Of a stretch of DNA of 64,000 bases, positions 54,461-64,000 are shown piece by piece; positions within the stretch are counted from its first letter, which is position 1, and every line of letters starts with the position of its first letter. The position numbers and the translations under genes were made by a program. The stretch is from NCBI GenBank assembly GCA_035235625.1, contig CP141148.1, positions 27,343,057 to 27,407,056 on the forward strand. Direction: 5' to 3'. The DNA comes from Saururus chinensis. Its lineage: Eukaryota; Streptophyta; Magnoliopsida; Piperales; Saururaceae. The notes below the pieces were generated by a model. That model was not told the origin of the DNA and made no database searches. It was given only the letters and a program-made list of their open reading frames with translations.

Positions 54461-55374
54461 GCATGAAAATGATATAACTATAATTGAAGATGGTAAGCCA
54501 AACTATTTACTTATAAAATTATAACCATTTTAGATTGACTTTCTAAGATGTCCTTTAATTTTCATCTATAGGTGAATCAGGGATTCAAGAGGATACTTAA
54601 ATGGTTGGTTAATTAACTATTGATACTTTGATGGGGAGGTGCTATGCTAGTTTATTAAAATATATGTTGTTTTTGTGTTTAGACTTGTGCTGATTGATTG
54701 TTTATTTGATGGCAGGACTATTTTGGATTTTGGACGTTGACTGATGTAATTGGTGGGAGGATTGTTTTGTCTTAATGTGTTTGGTAGATAACTATTTTTT
54801 TGGATTGGATCAGAGGAACCAAGTTGTTTCAGCTGTTTGTTTGGTCGTTGTTTGTTTGGTGGTAGTATTGTATTTGGAGAGGAACCAATTTGTTTAGTTG
54901 TAGTAATTAACATGTGGGTTTGGTTGTTGTTTGGTTAATGGCTGGACTATTTTAATTGACTTCATGTTTTCTAGACTTATGACTGAAAGTACTGTTTAAT
55001 TGACCATAAACTATTGTCATTGAGCTCTTGCTTATGGGTTTCTATAGTAGATATTTAATTAACTTCATATTTGAGTGATTAGATTTGAAGATGTTGGAGT
55101 TTTATTTTTTTTGTTGTATATGCAGTTGGAATTTTACTATTACAGTGTGATTTATGTGTATATGCAGGTATTTAATTATTTCATTCCAGGTTTAGAGTAA
55201 TAGGTTTTTCAATTTAGATGTAAGTAAGGTCTGAGGTATAAGTATTTATTTTTGTTGAAGAATTATATTTGATCATTTCATATCTTAATGTTTATTCCCA
55301 CTTTTTGAAGAATAATCATATAGATGCTTTTGTTTTGAGAGAAATTAATAAGAGGTTAATTTGTCTCGGGTTTT
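54461..55374. other. hAT 3' flank and T/G-rich spacer
   Basis: After the hAT dimerisation domain the sequence becomes T- and G-rich with repeated 'ttgtttggttgttgtttg' words (54650-54930). The minus-strand frame at 54647-54913 is the low-complexity inverse of this. Nothing else is recognised. Confidence 0.4.
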
Positions 55375-55535
55375 AATTCGGGTTCTTGGGTAGGGGTAGG
55401 GTTTTATATCGGGTCAGGTAAGGTTATCTCAAGTAGGGTCGGGTTTAACAATCTTGAGTTCTATCTTGGGTAGGGTCAGGTACTACAATACCCGACCCCA
55501 CCCTACCCGAGATAGAGCCTTATCCCTTGTGGGTA
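55375..55535. repeat. 'gggtagggtcgggt' degenerate repeat
   Basis: Repeated 'cgggttttaattcgggttcttgggtaggg', 'gggtcaggtaaggtt' and 'tagggtcgggtttaac' words end in the inverse 'cccgaccccaccctacccgag', so the segment has partly inverted ends. It may be the decayed end of a MITE. Confidence 0.4.
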
Positions 55536-55539
55536 TAGA

Positions 55540-55745
55540 AGGTTCCTTTGAACCCTAGAGGGCTTATCTTTGGCAAGAAAGAAGCTTTGTAAATGTATAA
55601 CATTCTTCTTGTATTATTCTCTTGTTGAATAGTAAAACTAGTACGTGATCCCATCGACATATGCACCTATTGTCGAACCATGTAAAATCCGGTGTGTTCT
55701 TTCTTTTTTGTCTTTCTTACACATCATTGTTCCTCACAAGAATCC
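55540..55745 (+). mobile_element. fragment of a Ty1/copia-type LTR
   Basis: The run 'cttctTGTATTATTCTCTTGttgaatagtaaaactagtacgtgatccc...gtcgaaccatgtaaaatccggtgtgttctttc' has the layout of a plant copia LTR R-U5 region. It parallels the 3' part of the LTR at 30960-31010 ('gtggacgtaggtaccttgccgaaccacgtaaatttctgtgtc'). No second LTR or coding region is attached. Confidence 0.55.
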
Positions 55746-56754
55746 TTAATCGCCGCATAGTTCATAGCCCAGAGCATTTTAGCGGGTGTTATAATTGCAA
55801 CAACAAGAGAGTCCTATAGCACTCCACTAAGTTTAATAAATGAAACAGAATTTTTTTATAGTAGTTGCGACTTGAACTAGCTTGATTAGGATGCCGCTTG
55901 GATTGATGAAGCATGAACTTGAGCTCCTCCATCCAAGTGAGCATCAGCAGCTAAGCTCGAATTGCCTCAGATCGATTAGTTTGGAGCTTATCAGCATTTT
56001 GAGGTAATGTAGTTTAATATATGAAACATAAATTAGAAAAAATGATAGCTTTTTATGAGTGTTTTAATATATTCTTAAGTGAAACATTTTGGTTTTCCGT
56101 GTTGATAATTACTAGAGAAGCGAAATGCCTTGTATTCACATCAAGTACATTTTAGCAAGTAAAAAATAAAAAATATTAGGTGCACTGAACATTCTCGTAT
56201 CTCGGTACAGTAGAAATATGAACTCACGTTTCACACTATAATAAAAAAAATCAACGTGCAGGAAGTGTAAACATTTGTTTTTCTACCTATTTTCATAGCA
56301 AATCATAATTAGACATCACTTTGTTTTCACAGGTGATGTAGAACAAATTGATGGTTGAATAATCTGTAATTGATTGTAAAAGTTTTAATTTGTGCAACAT
56401 TTTTGATAAATAATGATTAAATTAAGACATTATTTTTATTTTTTATTTTTCCTACACAAATTTATGTTACTCACAATTAAATGATAGTTCCTTTTTGAGA
56501 AGGGATTAGTACATATTGGTTTAAATTGATAAATTTATTACCTTGTTCCAATGAGTTCCTCATAGCTCATACACTCGAGTAAGTAAACTATTTAAAAAAT
56601 TTTGAAAGAGAAAATAACTAGAAAATGAAGGGTTCTGAATTTTTCTTAAAATATTTTTTATATTTATTTTTTGGTAACTTTTGACGTACGCCATAACACC
56701 TAGACTAATTAAATCTGGATTTCTACGCTTAGAGTATTATTTTCAATAGTATCT
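55746..56754. other. AT-rich intergenic DNA, nothing recognised
   Basis: No reading frame of note and no clear repeats were seen, apart from oligo-A/T runs. Confidence 0.4.
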
Positions 56755-56861
56755 TAATCTCTCCGTCCCAAATTAATAGTTCAATTTAATTTTTTTAAAT
56801 GAACTAATTGTAGTCCATTTTAAAAACTAAACAGGGCTATTAATTTGGGAGAGAGGGAGTA
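56755..56861. mobile_element. Stowaway-type MITE (Tc1/mariner)
   Basis: The 107-bp element starts TAATCTCTCCGTCCCAAATT and ends, inverted, TACTCCCTCTCTCCCAAATT. This is the Stowaway 'CTCCCTCYGTCCCA' terminus with flanking TA dinucleotides. The interior is AT-rich. Confidence 0.85.
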
Positions 56862-57651
56862 TTTTATTTTCTTTTATAAGACTCACTGTAGCTCCAAGAA
56901 TTCTTTTCACACATGGACTAATTCTACGCTCGTGGGCGACTCTGACAATTTGATCCAATATAGAACAACTGTGGTCACACGCTATTGTCCAGCTTCAAGA
57001 AAATGTACTTCTGTTTCGAATAGGGCAAGTTGAAGATTTTGGGTTGCGTTTGGGTACTTTCCTCTAAAGCGAACAACCAGCAAGGATTGCCAAGCATAAT
57101 GGCCACTTTCCTGCGTGCAAACCTCTCAATCCAACAAGACTCGAAAATGAAGTGCGCCAGGAACATCTCGCCTTCGGGGGATTGATAAGGCAACCCTCTT
57201 GAAAAACTGGCGTTGAGAGGCACCTCAAACGTCTACCAACACAAATGAACCAACCCTTAAGGAAAATCACAAGATACTACACCTAAACAACATAAAGCCG
57301 AGCTAATGTAAATCAGTAAGAAACATAACTGGCCGACAACGACCCATGAGGCGGCTGTGGGAGAGAGAGAGAGGTGAAGGCAGGGACTATGTGAAACGAA
57401 GAAGGGGTGGCAGAATATATGGGGAGGAAGTAGTGGGAAAGTGGGGGGTTTGATATGGGAGAAAGAAGGGGAACGAGGGAAGGAAGTTGCCAGCAGGAGT
57501 GCCCCAGACAGTGAAACCCACACGGCTTGGAAAAGAAAGCGAGAGGCGGAAGCCACATGTACAACAAATGTGTATGGTCAGGGGTAAACCCATTTTTATA
57601 ATAGTATAGATTATAAATCTTCTCCCAAGGCTTGAGAGATGACTCAAACGG
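56862..57651. other. unrecognised region with minus-strand frames
   Basis: Minus-strand frames at 56975-57270 and 57257-57647 are fairly long. One (57257-57556) begins with a hydrophobic stretch (MASASRFLFQAVWVSLSGAL) like a signal peptide, then becomes Pro/Ser/His-rich. I recognise no domain and see no conserved gene structure, so I do not call a CDS. Confidence 0.35.
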
Positions 57652-57659
57652 GTTATGAT

Positions 57660-58708
57660 TAGGGGTGTTAATGAGCCGAGTTGAGCCGAGTATTAGGCTG
57701 TTTCGGCTCGAGCTCGAACTGCTGAAGCTCGGCTAAAAGCTTGAATAAACTCGAACCTTTTAGCTCGAGCTCGAGCTCGGCTCGATTTAGAAATCCAAAG
57801 CTCGGCTCGAGCTCGAGCTCGAACTTGAATAAGTGAATCATAAGCCTTGGCTCGAACTGGGCTCGAACTAAAAAAATAAAAATAATCTATATATAAATAT
57901 AAAGTATATGAAATATCACATATACTAATATACTTTTAGTATTAAATATTAATTAATATACTTCAACAAGTATTACGACTACACTGTGAATATTTGATTA
58001 TAGTCACTATGAAAGAAGAAAACTATGATAAATAAGTTTTAGTTACATATGCTAAAAAAATGCAATATTATTATTTTTCTCTCTTTATGTACATATAATC
58101 ACTAAAAAAGATGTAAAAAATAAAAAATTATTTTGGCAAGATCGAGATCCAAATGCGCAAGAAGACATAAACTAATCTACCTCCCGAGTTATGTGTGTTC
58201 TTATATCGTAATATGATGATGTATGACATCTATATTCACATAGTCGTGAGTGAGCCTTGACTCATATAAATGAGTCTCATATATCAATACGATACATAGT
58301 ATTAGTATATAAATATATGATTATATGTCATTTTATATATTCTATTCGTCTTAGATTAATAACTCAATTAAAATTTTCAAAACGAACTAATCAAATAGAG
58401 CTATTAATCTAAGAATGGAGGGAGTATGTTATAAATATGTATTTAAATTAATAATTATGTTTATATAAAATATGTATATATATATTATTTATATATAATT
58501 TTAAAATTATATTCGAGCTCGAGGTCGAGTCAAGTAGCATCGAGTTTGAGTTTTATTCGAGCCGAGCCGAGTCGAGCAGGGGTCGGCTCAAACTTATTCG
58601 AGCTCGAATCGAGTTCGAGTCGAGCCTGATTCGAGTCGAGTTTAACTCGAGCCAAGCCTAACCGAGCCGAGTTTGCTCACAAGCTAGCTCGGCTTATTTA
58701 CAGCCCTA
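57660..58708. mobile_element. 1.05-kb non-autonomous DNA transposon (hAT-like)
   Basis: The ends TAGGGGTGTTAATGAGCCGA and, inverted, TAGGGCTGTAAATAAGCCGA match well. Perfect 8-bp GTTATGAT duplications flank them (57652-57659, 58709-58716). The outer 150-200 bp at each side are packed with GAGCTCGAGC/GGCTCGAG words, while the middle is AT-rich. An 8-bp duplication points to hAT. No transposase is encoded. It contains a Stowaway-like MITE. Confidence 0.85.
58336..58426. mobile_element. second Stowaway-like MITE, nested
   Basis: The sequence TCGTCTTAGATTAATAACTC ... GAGCTATTAATCTAAGAATG, then GGAGGGAGTA, resembles the MITE at 56755-56861 in length and interior ('aacgaactaat'). The 5' end is decayed. 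It lies inside the hAT-like element at 57660-58708. Confidence 0.65.
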
Positions 58709-58931
58709 GTTATGATACTAAAAGACGCATGACTCCGGTGTAAAGCAACAAAGAAAATTTTGATGATCATGAAAGGTAAAAACAGCTCTTTAGCTTTATA
58801 AAATGGATGAAGCCGGTTAAAGTGTGGGTTGAAGTGGGTTAGTCTTTACACTAAAATAAAAAGGACTATACACGTGGCTAATAGTCTCATATGCATTATT
58901 AATGACTATTAGTAACATATAATAAATGTCA

Positions 58932-60942
58932 CTACAAGCGTAAAAAAAAGTATCATCACTATTATCAATTAGCGACGTATACAAAAAACATCACTAATAA
59001 GGTGTATTAGCGACATATAGTATATGTCGCTAATAATAACTTATTATCGACATATATTCTATAGCGTTGCTAATGATAAGCTATTAGCGACATTTTTTTT
59101 ACGTCTCAAATAAAAAACTAATTTTAAAATATAAATTACTAGCGATGTTTATACATAAGTGTCGCAATTATTAGTGACGTTTATGTATATGCCGCTAATA
59201 GAAAAAAATTTAAAAATAAAAAATAACTTATTTTATTAGCGACGTAATCTGGACCCCCGACTCGGCCCCCATCCTCTGAAAATCAGAGGAGGGAGGGGGG
59301 GGGCAAGAAGGGGATGGGAGGGCCAGCTGGGGAGGAGGGGGCAGCAGGGGGTGGGGGCCAGCAAGGGGAGGGGAGCAGGAGGGGGGGGAGGGGGATGGGG
59401 GACCAGAGGGGGTGGGAGGGCGGCAAGCCTTGGGCGGAGGGGCGGCACGGTGGCGGGCAACGGGGAGGAAGGAGGACCATAAGGGAGGAGGCAAGCCGTG
59501 GGCTGATGGCGGCCAGAGCAAGAGGGGGAGGAGGAGGCGAGGAGGTGGGCGGTGAGGCGGTGGGGCGAAATACGGGGGTAGTTATGAGATGCGAGTGAAA
59601 TTTCGCCGGCATCAAATTTAGATGTCGCTACGTATTACCATATTTAGCGACATAAGCATCGCTAAAACAGATGTTTTTTATATTTTTCTCTCCTCTCTCT
59701 CTCCTCTCTTTCTCTTCCCTCCACTCTGTCTCTACACCCTCCTCTCTCTCTCTCCTCCCTCCCCCTCTATCTATCTCTCTCTCCACCCTCCTTTCTCTCT
59801 CTCACCCTCCTCTCTTTCTCTCTCTCTCCTCCCTCCCTCTCTGTCTCTCTCTTCCCTCCCTCTTTCTCCTCTCTCCTCCCTCTCCTCTCTCTCTCCTCCC
59901 TCTCCTCTCTCTCTCCTCCCTCCCCCCTCTCTCTTTCATTCAATTTTTTATTTAAAAAATAGGTAGTAGCGACACATAGTGCTATGCGTTGCTACTACTA
60001 TTAGGTAGTAGTAACGCGTAGTTTTATGCGTTGCAACTACTTTTAGGTAGTAGCGACGCATACAACTATTCGTCGCTACTACCTTTATTTTTTAATTTTT
60101 TATATTTTTTAAAATAATTTTAATTTAAAATTTTTCTCCCTCTCACTCCTCCCTCCCCTCTCTCTCCTCCCTCCCTTTCTCTCTCTCTCCTCCCTCCCTC
60201 TCTCTCCTCCCTCCTCTCTCCCTCTCTCCCCCTCTCCTCCCTCCTCTCTCCCCCTCTCTCTCCTCCCTCCTCTCTCCCCCCTCTCTCTCCTACCTCCTCT
60301 CTCACCCCCTCTCTCCCCTCCCTCCTTTCTCTCCCCCTCTCTCTCCTCCCTCTCTCTCTCTTCTCTTCCCTCTTTCCTTTCTATTTTCTCTCTCTACATA
60401 TTTTATAATTATAATAACAAATTATAAGGTAATAACGACGCATATGAATATGTGTCGCTATTACCTATGTTATTAGTGACGTATAGAAATATGCGTCGCT
60501 AATACCAAGGGTATTTGCAATGCATATTCCTATGCGTTACTAATATATTTTTATTTATTTTTTTAATTAATTTTAAAATAAAAAATATTAAAATATTAAA
60601 TTTAAATTTAAATTTCTCCTCTCTCTCTCTCTCCTCTCCTCCCTCCCCACTCTCTCTCTCCTCTCTCTCTCCTCACTCTCTCTCCTCACTCCCCTCTCCT
60701 CTCCTCCCTCTCTCTCCTCCCTCACTCCTGTCCCTCTCTCCTCTCCTCCCTCTCTCTCGTCCCTCTCTCCTCTCGTCCCTCTCTCCTGTCCCTCTCTCCT
60801 GTCCCTCTCTCATCTCCTCTCCTCTCTCCTCTTCTCTCTCCCTCTCTCCTCTCCTCTCCCCTCACTTCTCTTCTCTCTCCCTCTCTCCTCTTCTCTCTCC
60901 CTCCCCCCTCTCTCCTCTTCTCTCTCCCTCCCCCTCTCCCCT
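58932..60942. mobile_element. second CACTA-like element, right end lost
   Basis: The left end CACTACAAGCGTAAAAAAAA is a CACTA terminus, followed by many subterminal 'tagcgacgtat' / 'atatgtcgctaata' motifs in both orientations. The body then alternates hairpin-forming 'gcgacgcat' pairs with long CT tracts. The right terminus is absent because a Tekay-like LTR starts at 60943. No transposase was recognised; frames in the purine-rich block 59240-59600 and in the CT tracts are low-complexity. Confidence 0.6.
59630..60942. repeat. alternating 'gcgacgcat' hairpin and CT-tract units
   Basis: Three CT-rich tracts (about 59687-59938, 60135-60395, 60617-60940) are each preceded by a short block of inverted 'gtagcgacgcat...atgcgtcgctac'-like pairs (59610-59665, 59965-60092, 60430-60545). 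The blocks use different variants: 'tagcgacataagcatcgcta', 'gtagtagcgacgcat' and 'taatagtgacg/gcgtcgctaa'. The compound unit repeats every 450-480 bp. The three minus-strand and plus-strand frames covering the CT tracts are artefacts. Confidence 0.75.
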
Positions 60943-61580
60943 TGTAACGCCAAAGATTTTTCATCACATTTTCTTAAAATTCATGAAAATTTTTTGCAAT
61001 ATAACGATTGTAAATTGGAGTAAAAATGATGAAATCAAAACCTGTAAAAACAGTTTATAATTTCAAACACGAAACAACAATTTTCCAATCTAAAATTTTC
61101 ATCATTTGATCAAACATCGTACAACCAAAGCAAATATCCTCAGGCGCTACTCGAAAACAAGCGTACTACTAAATTACCATGATCATGAATTTTTAAATAC
61201 AAATAACTCCCAGGCATCCCTAAGTACAAGTCCCATAAACAGTCCGCTGTCTGATCCAAATTAAAAGTCCAGAATACATACACTTTAAATCTTATCTCAC
61301 CCAATACGTCAAATCGTGACATAAAATAATATTCACATTGTGACCAAGTTACCTAAGTCAAAAGAGAAACAATCCACGGCAGACACGAGCATCCATCTCC
61401 AGGAGCTCTCCAACACAACCTGCAAAAGCCTCCCGAACAACGGGGCTAAAAAGTAGGGTAATGAGTATTTTCATACTCAGTAGGAAAATACCCAGTAGGA
61501 GAATCCTAAACATTGAACTCGATAAGTTCATAAAATACATGTGTTCATGCAACTCAAACATGAAGTAGTTAACATAATAT
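60943..61580 (-). mobile_element. truncated Tekay-like LTR, minus orientation
   Basis: TGTAACGCCAAAGATT at the left edge is the inverse of an LTR end. Near 61440-61500 'ggggctaaaaagtagggtaatgagtattttcatactcagtagg' is the inverse of the conserved block at 18230-18280 of the long LTR, confirming the family. It is cut off at 61580/61581 by the start of another LTR. Confidence 0.7.
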
Positions 61581-64000
61581 TGTAATATCCCTAATTTTCC
61601 CGGGTTTCAAAATTTAAATACGTGGAAATTATGGTGTGTGACCTATTGATATTTTTATTAGAATAACTTTATCCTTAGATAGAATTTGGGGCTGAAACTA
61701 ATTCTATTGGAAAGTAAACGAAAAGAGCTTCGAAACGCCACCAAGAACGCACGAATCGGAGTCCGGATGAGGGAGAAACGACCATTTGAAGTTGAATATA
61801 TCGTGCAGGGCCCGTTTACCCGAATTAAACGTGCAACTGGGCCGTTTAAGTCGTTTTGAGGGCCCGATTATTTAGCATTCCGAAATTGGGTTTTTGGGAC
61901 TCAATTTCTGATCGTTTATAATTAAACCCTTTGCAAGTGTACAAGGTAATTGTACTAGGATAAGTATTTAAGGGTTGTCGAACCTCAGGGACGGATGAGT
62001 TATTACTAAATATAAAGAGGAATTTACTGATTTAAAAACTAAAAACAACTTAAACTTAAATTAAGCAAAAGAAAGGAATCAACTAGTTTAAAATAAGAGA
62101 TTAATTTGATGGAATTTACTTAGGAAATTGAATCCACTATAGAACCATAACAATTACTTAACTTTTAATCTAAATCTAGTGTGAACATGAACAAGTATTC
62201 TCAGCTACAAGCTAGAATTACTTCAAAAAGAATCATTAATTAACTTCCATGGCATGAACTATCTTCGACAATAGCACGAATCATCTACACTAAACTAGCT
62301 ATAGGCATGACCCGTCTAATCTTAGTATAACTCATCCAAGTCATTAATTATCTGAACATTAAAACTATTGTATGACCATCTCATCTAAATCACAGAAATT
62401 AGAATCGATGAAAATATCAAAACTACATCAATCTATCATCTACAAGACAATAAATCAATATAGACTTGAATAAACATTAAAAGCTCTTCCATTAAAAAGG
62501 AAATCCATATCATACAATTGTCATCATTCACAACTGAGATCTAAATTAAAAAGAAAAGAAACTGAAACTTATCTATAGCTTCATCAACTCCTAAGTAAAA
62601 GAAAAGTCTAGCCTTCCATTGTAGAAGAAAGCACTTGAATCACCATTGAAAGCTTTGAGTTCTCTTCCATCTTCTTCTTCCTTTTTCTCCTCTTAAAATC
62701 TACTGGAATCCCCCAATTATAAGCCAAATATGTCTTTTTATAGGCATAAGTTCTGTAGGAAGAAGTCCAATATGAAAAGGATTGGAATTTGGGTCAAACA
62801 AGGAAACTGCACGTTATGCCGATCGATCGCCCTGCATGCCCGATCGATCGGCTACACTGTATTTTCATCTAAATTCACGTTATCCAGATCGATCGGTAAG
62901 TGACCCCGATCGATCGGCTACAGTGTTTCTGTTTTCCCGGACTGTTCATATTCTGTTCATTAAGCTTTCCTTCGTGTCCATATTAATTTCTAACTTATTT
63001 ATAACTCCGAAAAGTTGTCCAAATCACTTTAAAGCATGTGAAGACTATTTTAAAGCATTTCAAACATCGTCCAAGTACTTTGATAAGCGCACTTTACCTA
63101 CAAAACATAAAATACCATACTTTAGACATGTATAATATAATTAAAATTCCAACTTGATTTAAATACATGTCTAAACAACTAATAACTACAAAATTATTAA
63201 TAATTAAACTAAAATACTAATATCTATCTTAATCTAAATAAACCATAATTAACTCTAAATTAACCTAATCTATACTAACAAATAAGGTAAAAAGGCATAT
63301 AAAATAGTTATAGATTTCATACTTATCAATTTCTCTTGGGATTAGGGCTCTTAATCCCATGCCTATAAATATAATTAATTAGGGCTTTTTGGGGGTCTTT
63401 TTGCCCGATCAGTGCAGAGGATATGAATTTTTGAGGAGAGGAAAGAAAGGGACGCCGATGAAATTTTCCGGCGAGACTCCGGCAACGCTTCAACGATGGT
63501 GGAACGACAACAACTCGGCCTCGTATGTAAGATTTTGAGTTGTGATTAGTTAATAATTTGTTAATTGGTTTGATTGAAATTTATGTTGTTATCTGCAGTT
63601 ACTGTTCACACTAATATTATGAACAGCAATTAACTTTCTGGTCGCCGGAACAGTAACGGCCTGACCCGGGCCGCGGCGGCCCTCGCTTTGGCCGCGGCGG
63701 CCTTGGCTCCGGCGGCTGAGGCGGTGGCGGATCGCTGCTGCGCAGACCGCCGGATCTTTGCTTGAAAAAAAAAAAAAGAAGAGGAGGCTGGCCGCACTGG
63801 CCCCGGTCGCATCGCCGTGGCCGCGCAGGCCTGGGTCGCGCCAGCCATGGCTACGCTAGCCCCGGTCGTGCCGGACGTGGCTGCACTAGCCTCATCCGTG
63901 CTGGCCCCAGCCGCAATGGTCCTGGTCGCAGAGCCGGCTCCGCCGCTCGGATTCACAGAGAAAGAAAAAAAAATGGCTCTTTTGGCCTCAGGCCGGCCAC
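61581..64000 (+). mobile_element. Tekay-like LTR running off the window, with nested insertion
   Basis: It starts TGTAATATCCCTAATTTTCC, matching the start at 25036. Sequence stops at 61908 for the 1.42-kb insertion and resumes at 63329, where TATAAATA (63364-63371) marks the probable LTR promoter. The GC-rich tail from 63640 ('gccgcggcggcc' words) is presumably LTR interior; the minus-strand Ala-rich frame at 63630-63956 is compositional. The right end lies beyond the window. Confidence 0.6.
61909..63328 (-). mobile_element. 1.42-kb solo-LTR-like insertion, copy C
   Basis: Perfect ATTTC duplications (61904-61908, 63329-63333) flank TGATCGTTTATAATTAAACC ... CATACTTATCA. It is very similar to copies A and B over its length. 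The minus-strand TATAAAAAG is at 62734-62742, and GATCGATCG sites are at 62821, 62842, 62887 and 62908. The host is the LTR starting at 61581, inserted upstream of that LTR's own TATA box. Confidence 0.85.

Noticed and set aside
57257-57556. Secreted small protein on the minus strand
   Set aside because: Hydrophobic start but no cleavage site, conserved domain or gene context that I could support; the rest is low-complexity.
59228-61060. Long Ser/Leu/Pro-rich and Glu/Arg/Gly-rich frames
   Set aside because: Translations of CT tracts and of a purine-rich block; not genes.

Overview
This is a gene-poor, transposon-dense stretch of a nuclear plant genome, almost certainly an angiosperm. The reasons are an intact plant-type N-myristoyltransferase gene behind a long 5'UTR intron, plus Ty1/copia, Ty3/gypsy (Tekay-like and Athila/Tat-like), CACTA, MULE/FAR1, hAT, Helitron and Stowaway sequences. 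I cannot place the species from sequence alone. Nothing bacterial, phage-like or CRISPR-like is present.

Layout. 1-2.15 kb: AT-rich intergenic DNA with one short inverted-repeat element, ending in the probable first exon of NMT1. 2.15-6.2 kb: NMT1 (intron, then an intronless 435-codon CDS), the only confidently intact conserved gene. 8.4-9.9 kb: decayed Helitron replication protein. 11.4-13.2 kb: first copy of a duplicated unit carrying a TFIIB-like gene without a zinc ribbon (minus strand). 13.8-18.7 kb: a very long Tekay-type LTR. 19.3-24.9 kb: minus-strand Athila/Tat-like gag-protease remains split by another Tekay-type LTR. 25-27.3 kb: start of a further LTR and unrecognised DNA. 27.3-28.0 kb: four copies of a 177-bp tandem repeat. 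28.1-29.9 kb: second TFIIB-like unit, nearly identical to the first. 30.1-38.1 kb: third TFIIB-like unit, cut in two by a nearly full-length but dead Ty1/copia element. That copia element carries a rearranged smaller LTR element in its gag region, and a 762-bp GC-rich inverted-repeat element sits upstream of the third gene. 39.35-39.77 kb: remnant of a DnaJ gene ending at a CACTA-like element (39.78-42.7 kb). 42.8-44.9 kb: dead FAR1/MULE-type transposase. 47.1-51.9 kb: minus-oriented Tekay-like LTR. 52.4-54.5 kb: dead hAT transposase containing an inserted MITE with a tRNA-like core. 55-58.7 kb: copia LTR fragment, Stowaway MITE, and a 1.05-kb element with an 8-bp target duplication. 58.9-60.9 kb: second CACTA-like element made of alternating hairpins and CT tracts. 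60.9-64 kb: abutting Tekay-like LTRs.

A family of three 1.42-1.43 kb solo-LTR-like insertions (40.5, 49.4 and 61.9 kb), each with a 5-bp target duplication, is nested in three different older elements. Each copy keeps four GATCGATCG sites at 21/45/21-bp spacing just upstream of a minus-strand TATA box.

The genes do not form a pathway. The most distinctive biology is the recently duplicated zinc-ribbon-less TFIIB-like genes (two intact, one broken by a retrotransposon with an anomalous junction) and the ordered palindrome array in the 1.42-kb LTR family. I did not find a convincing new multi-gene system.
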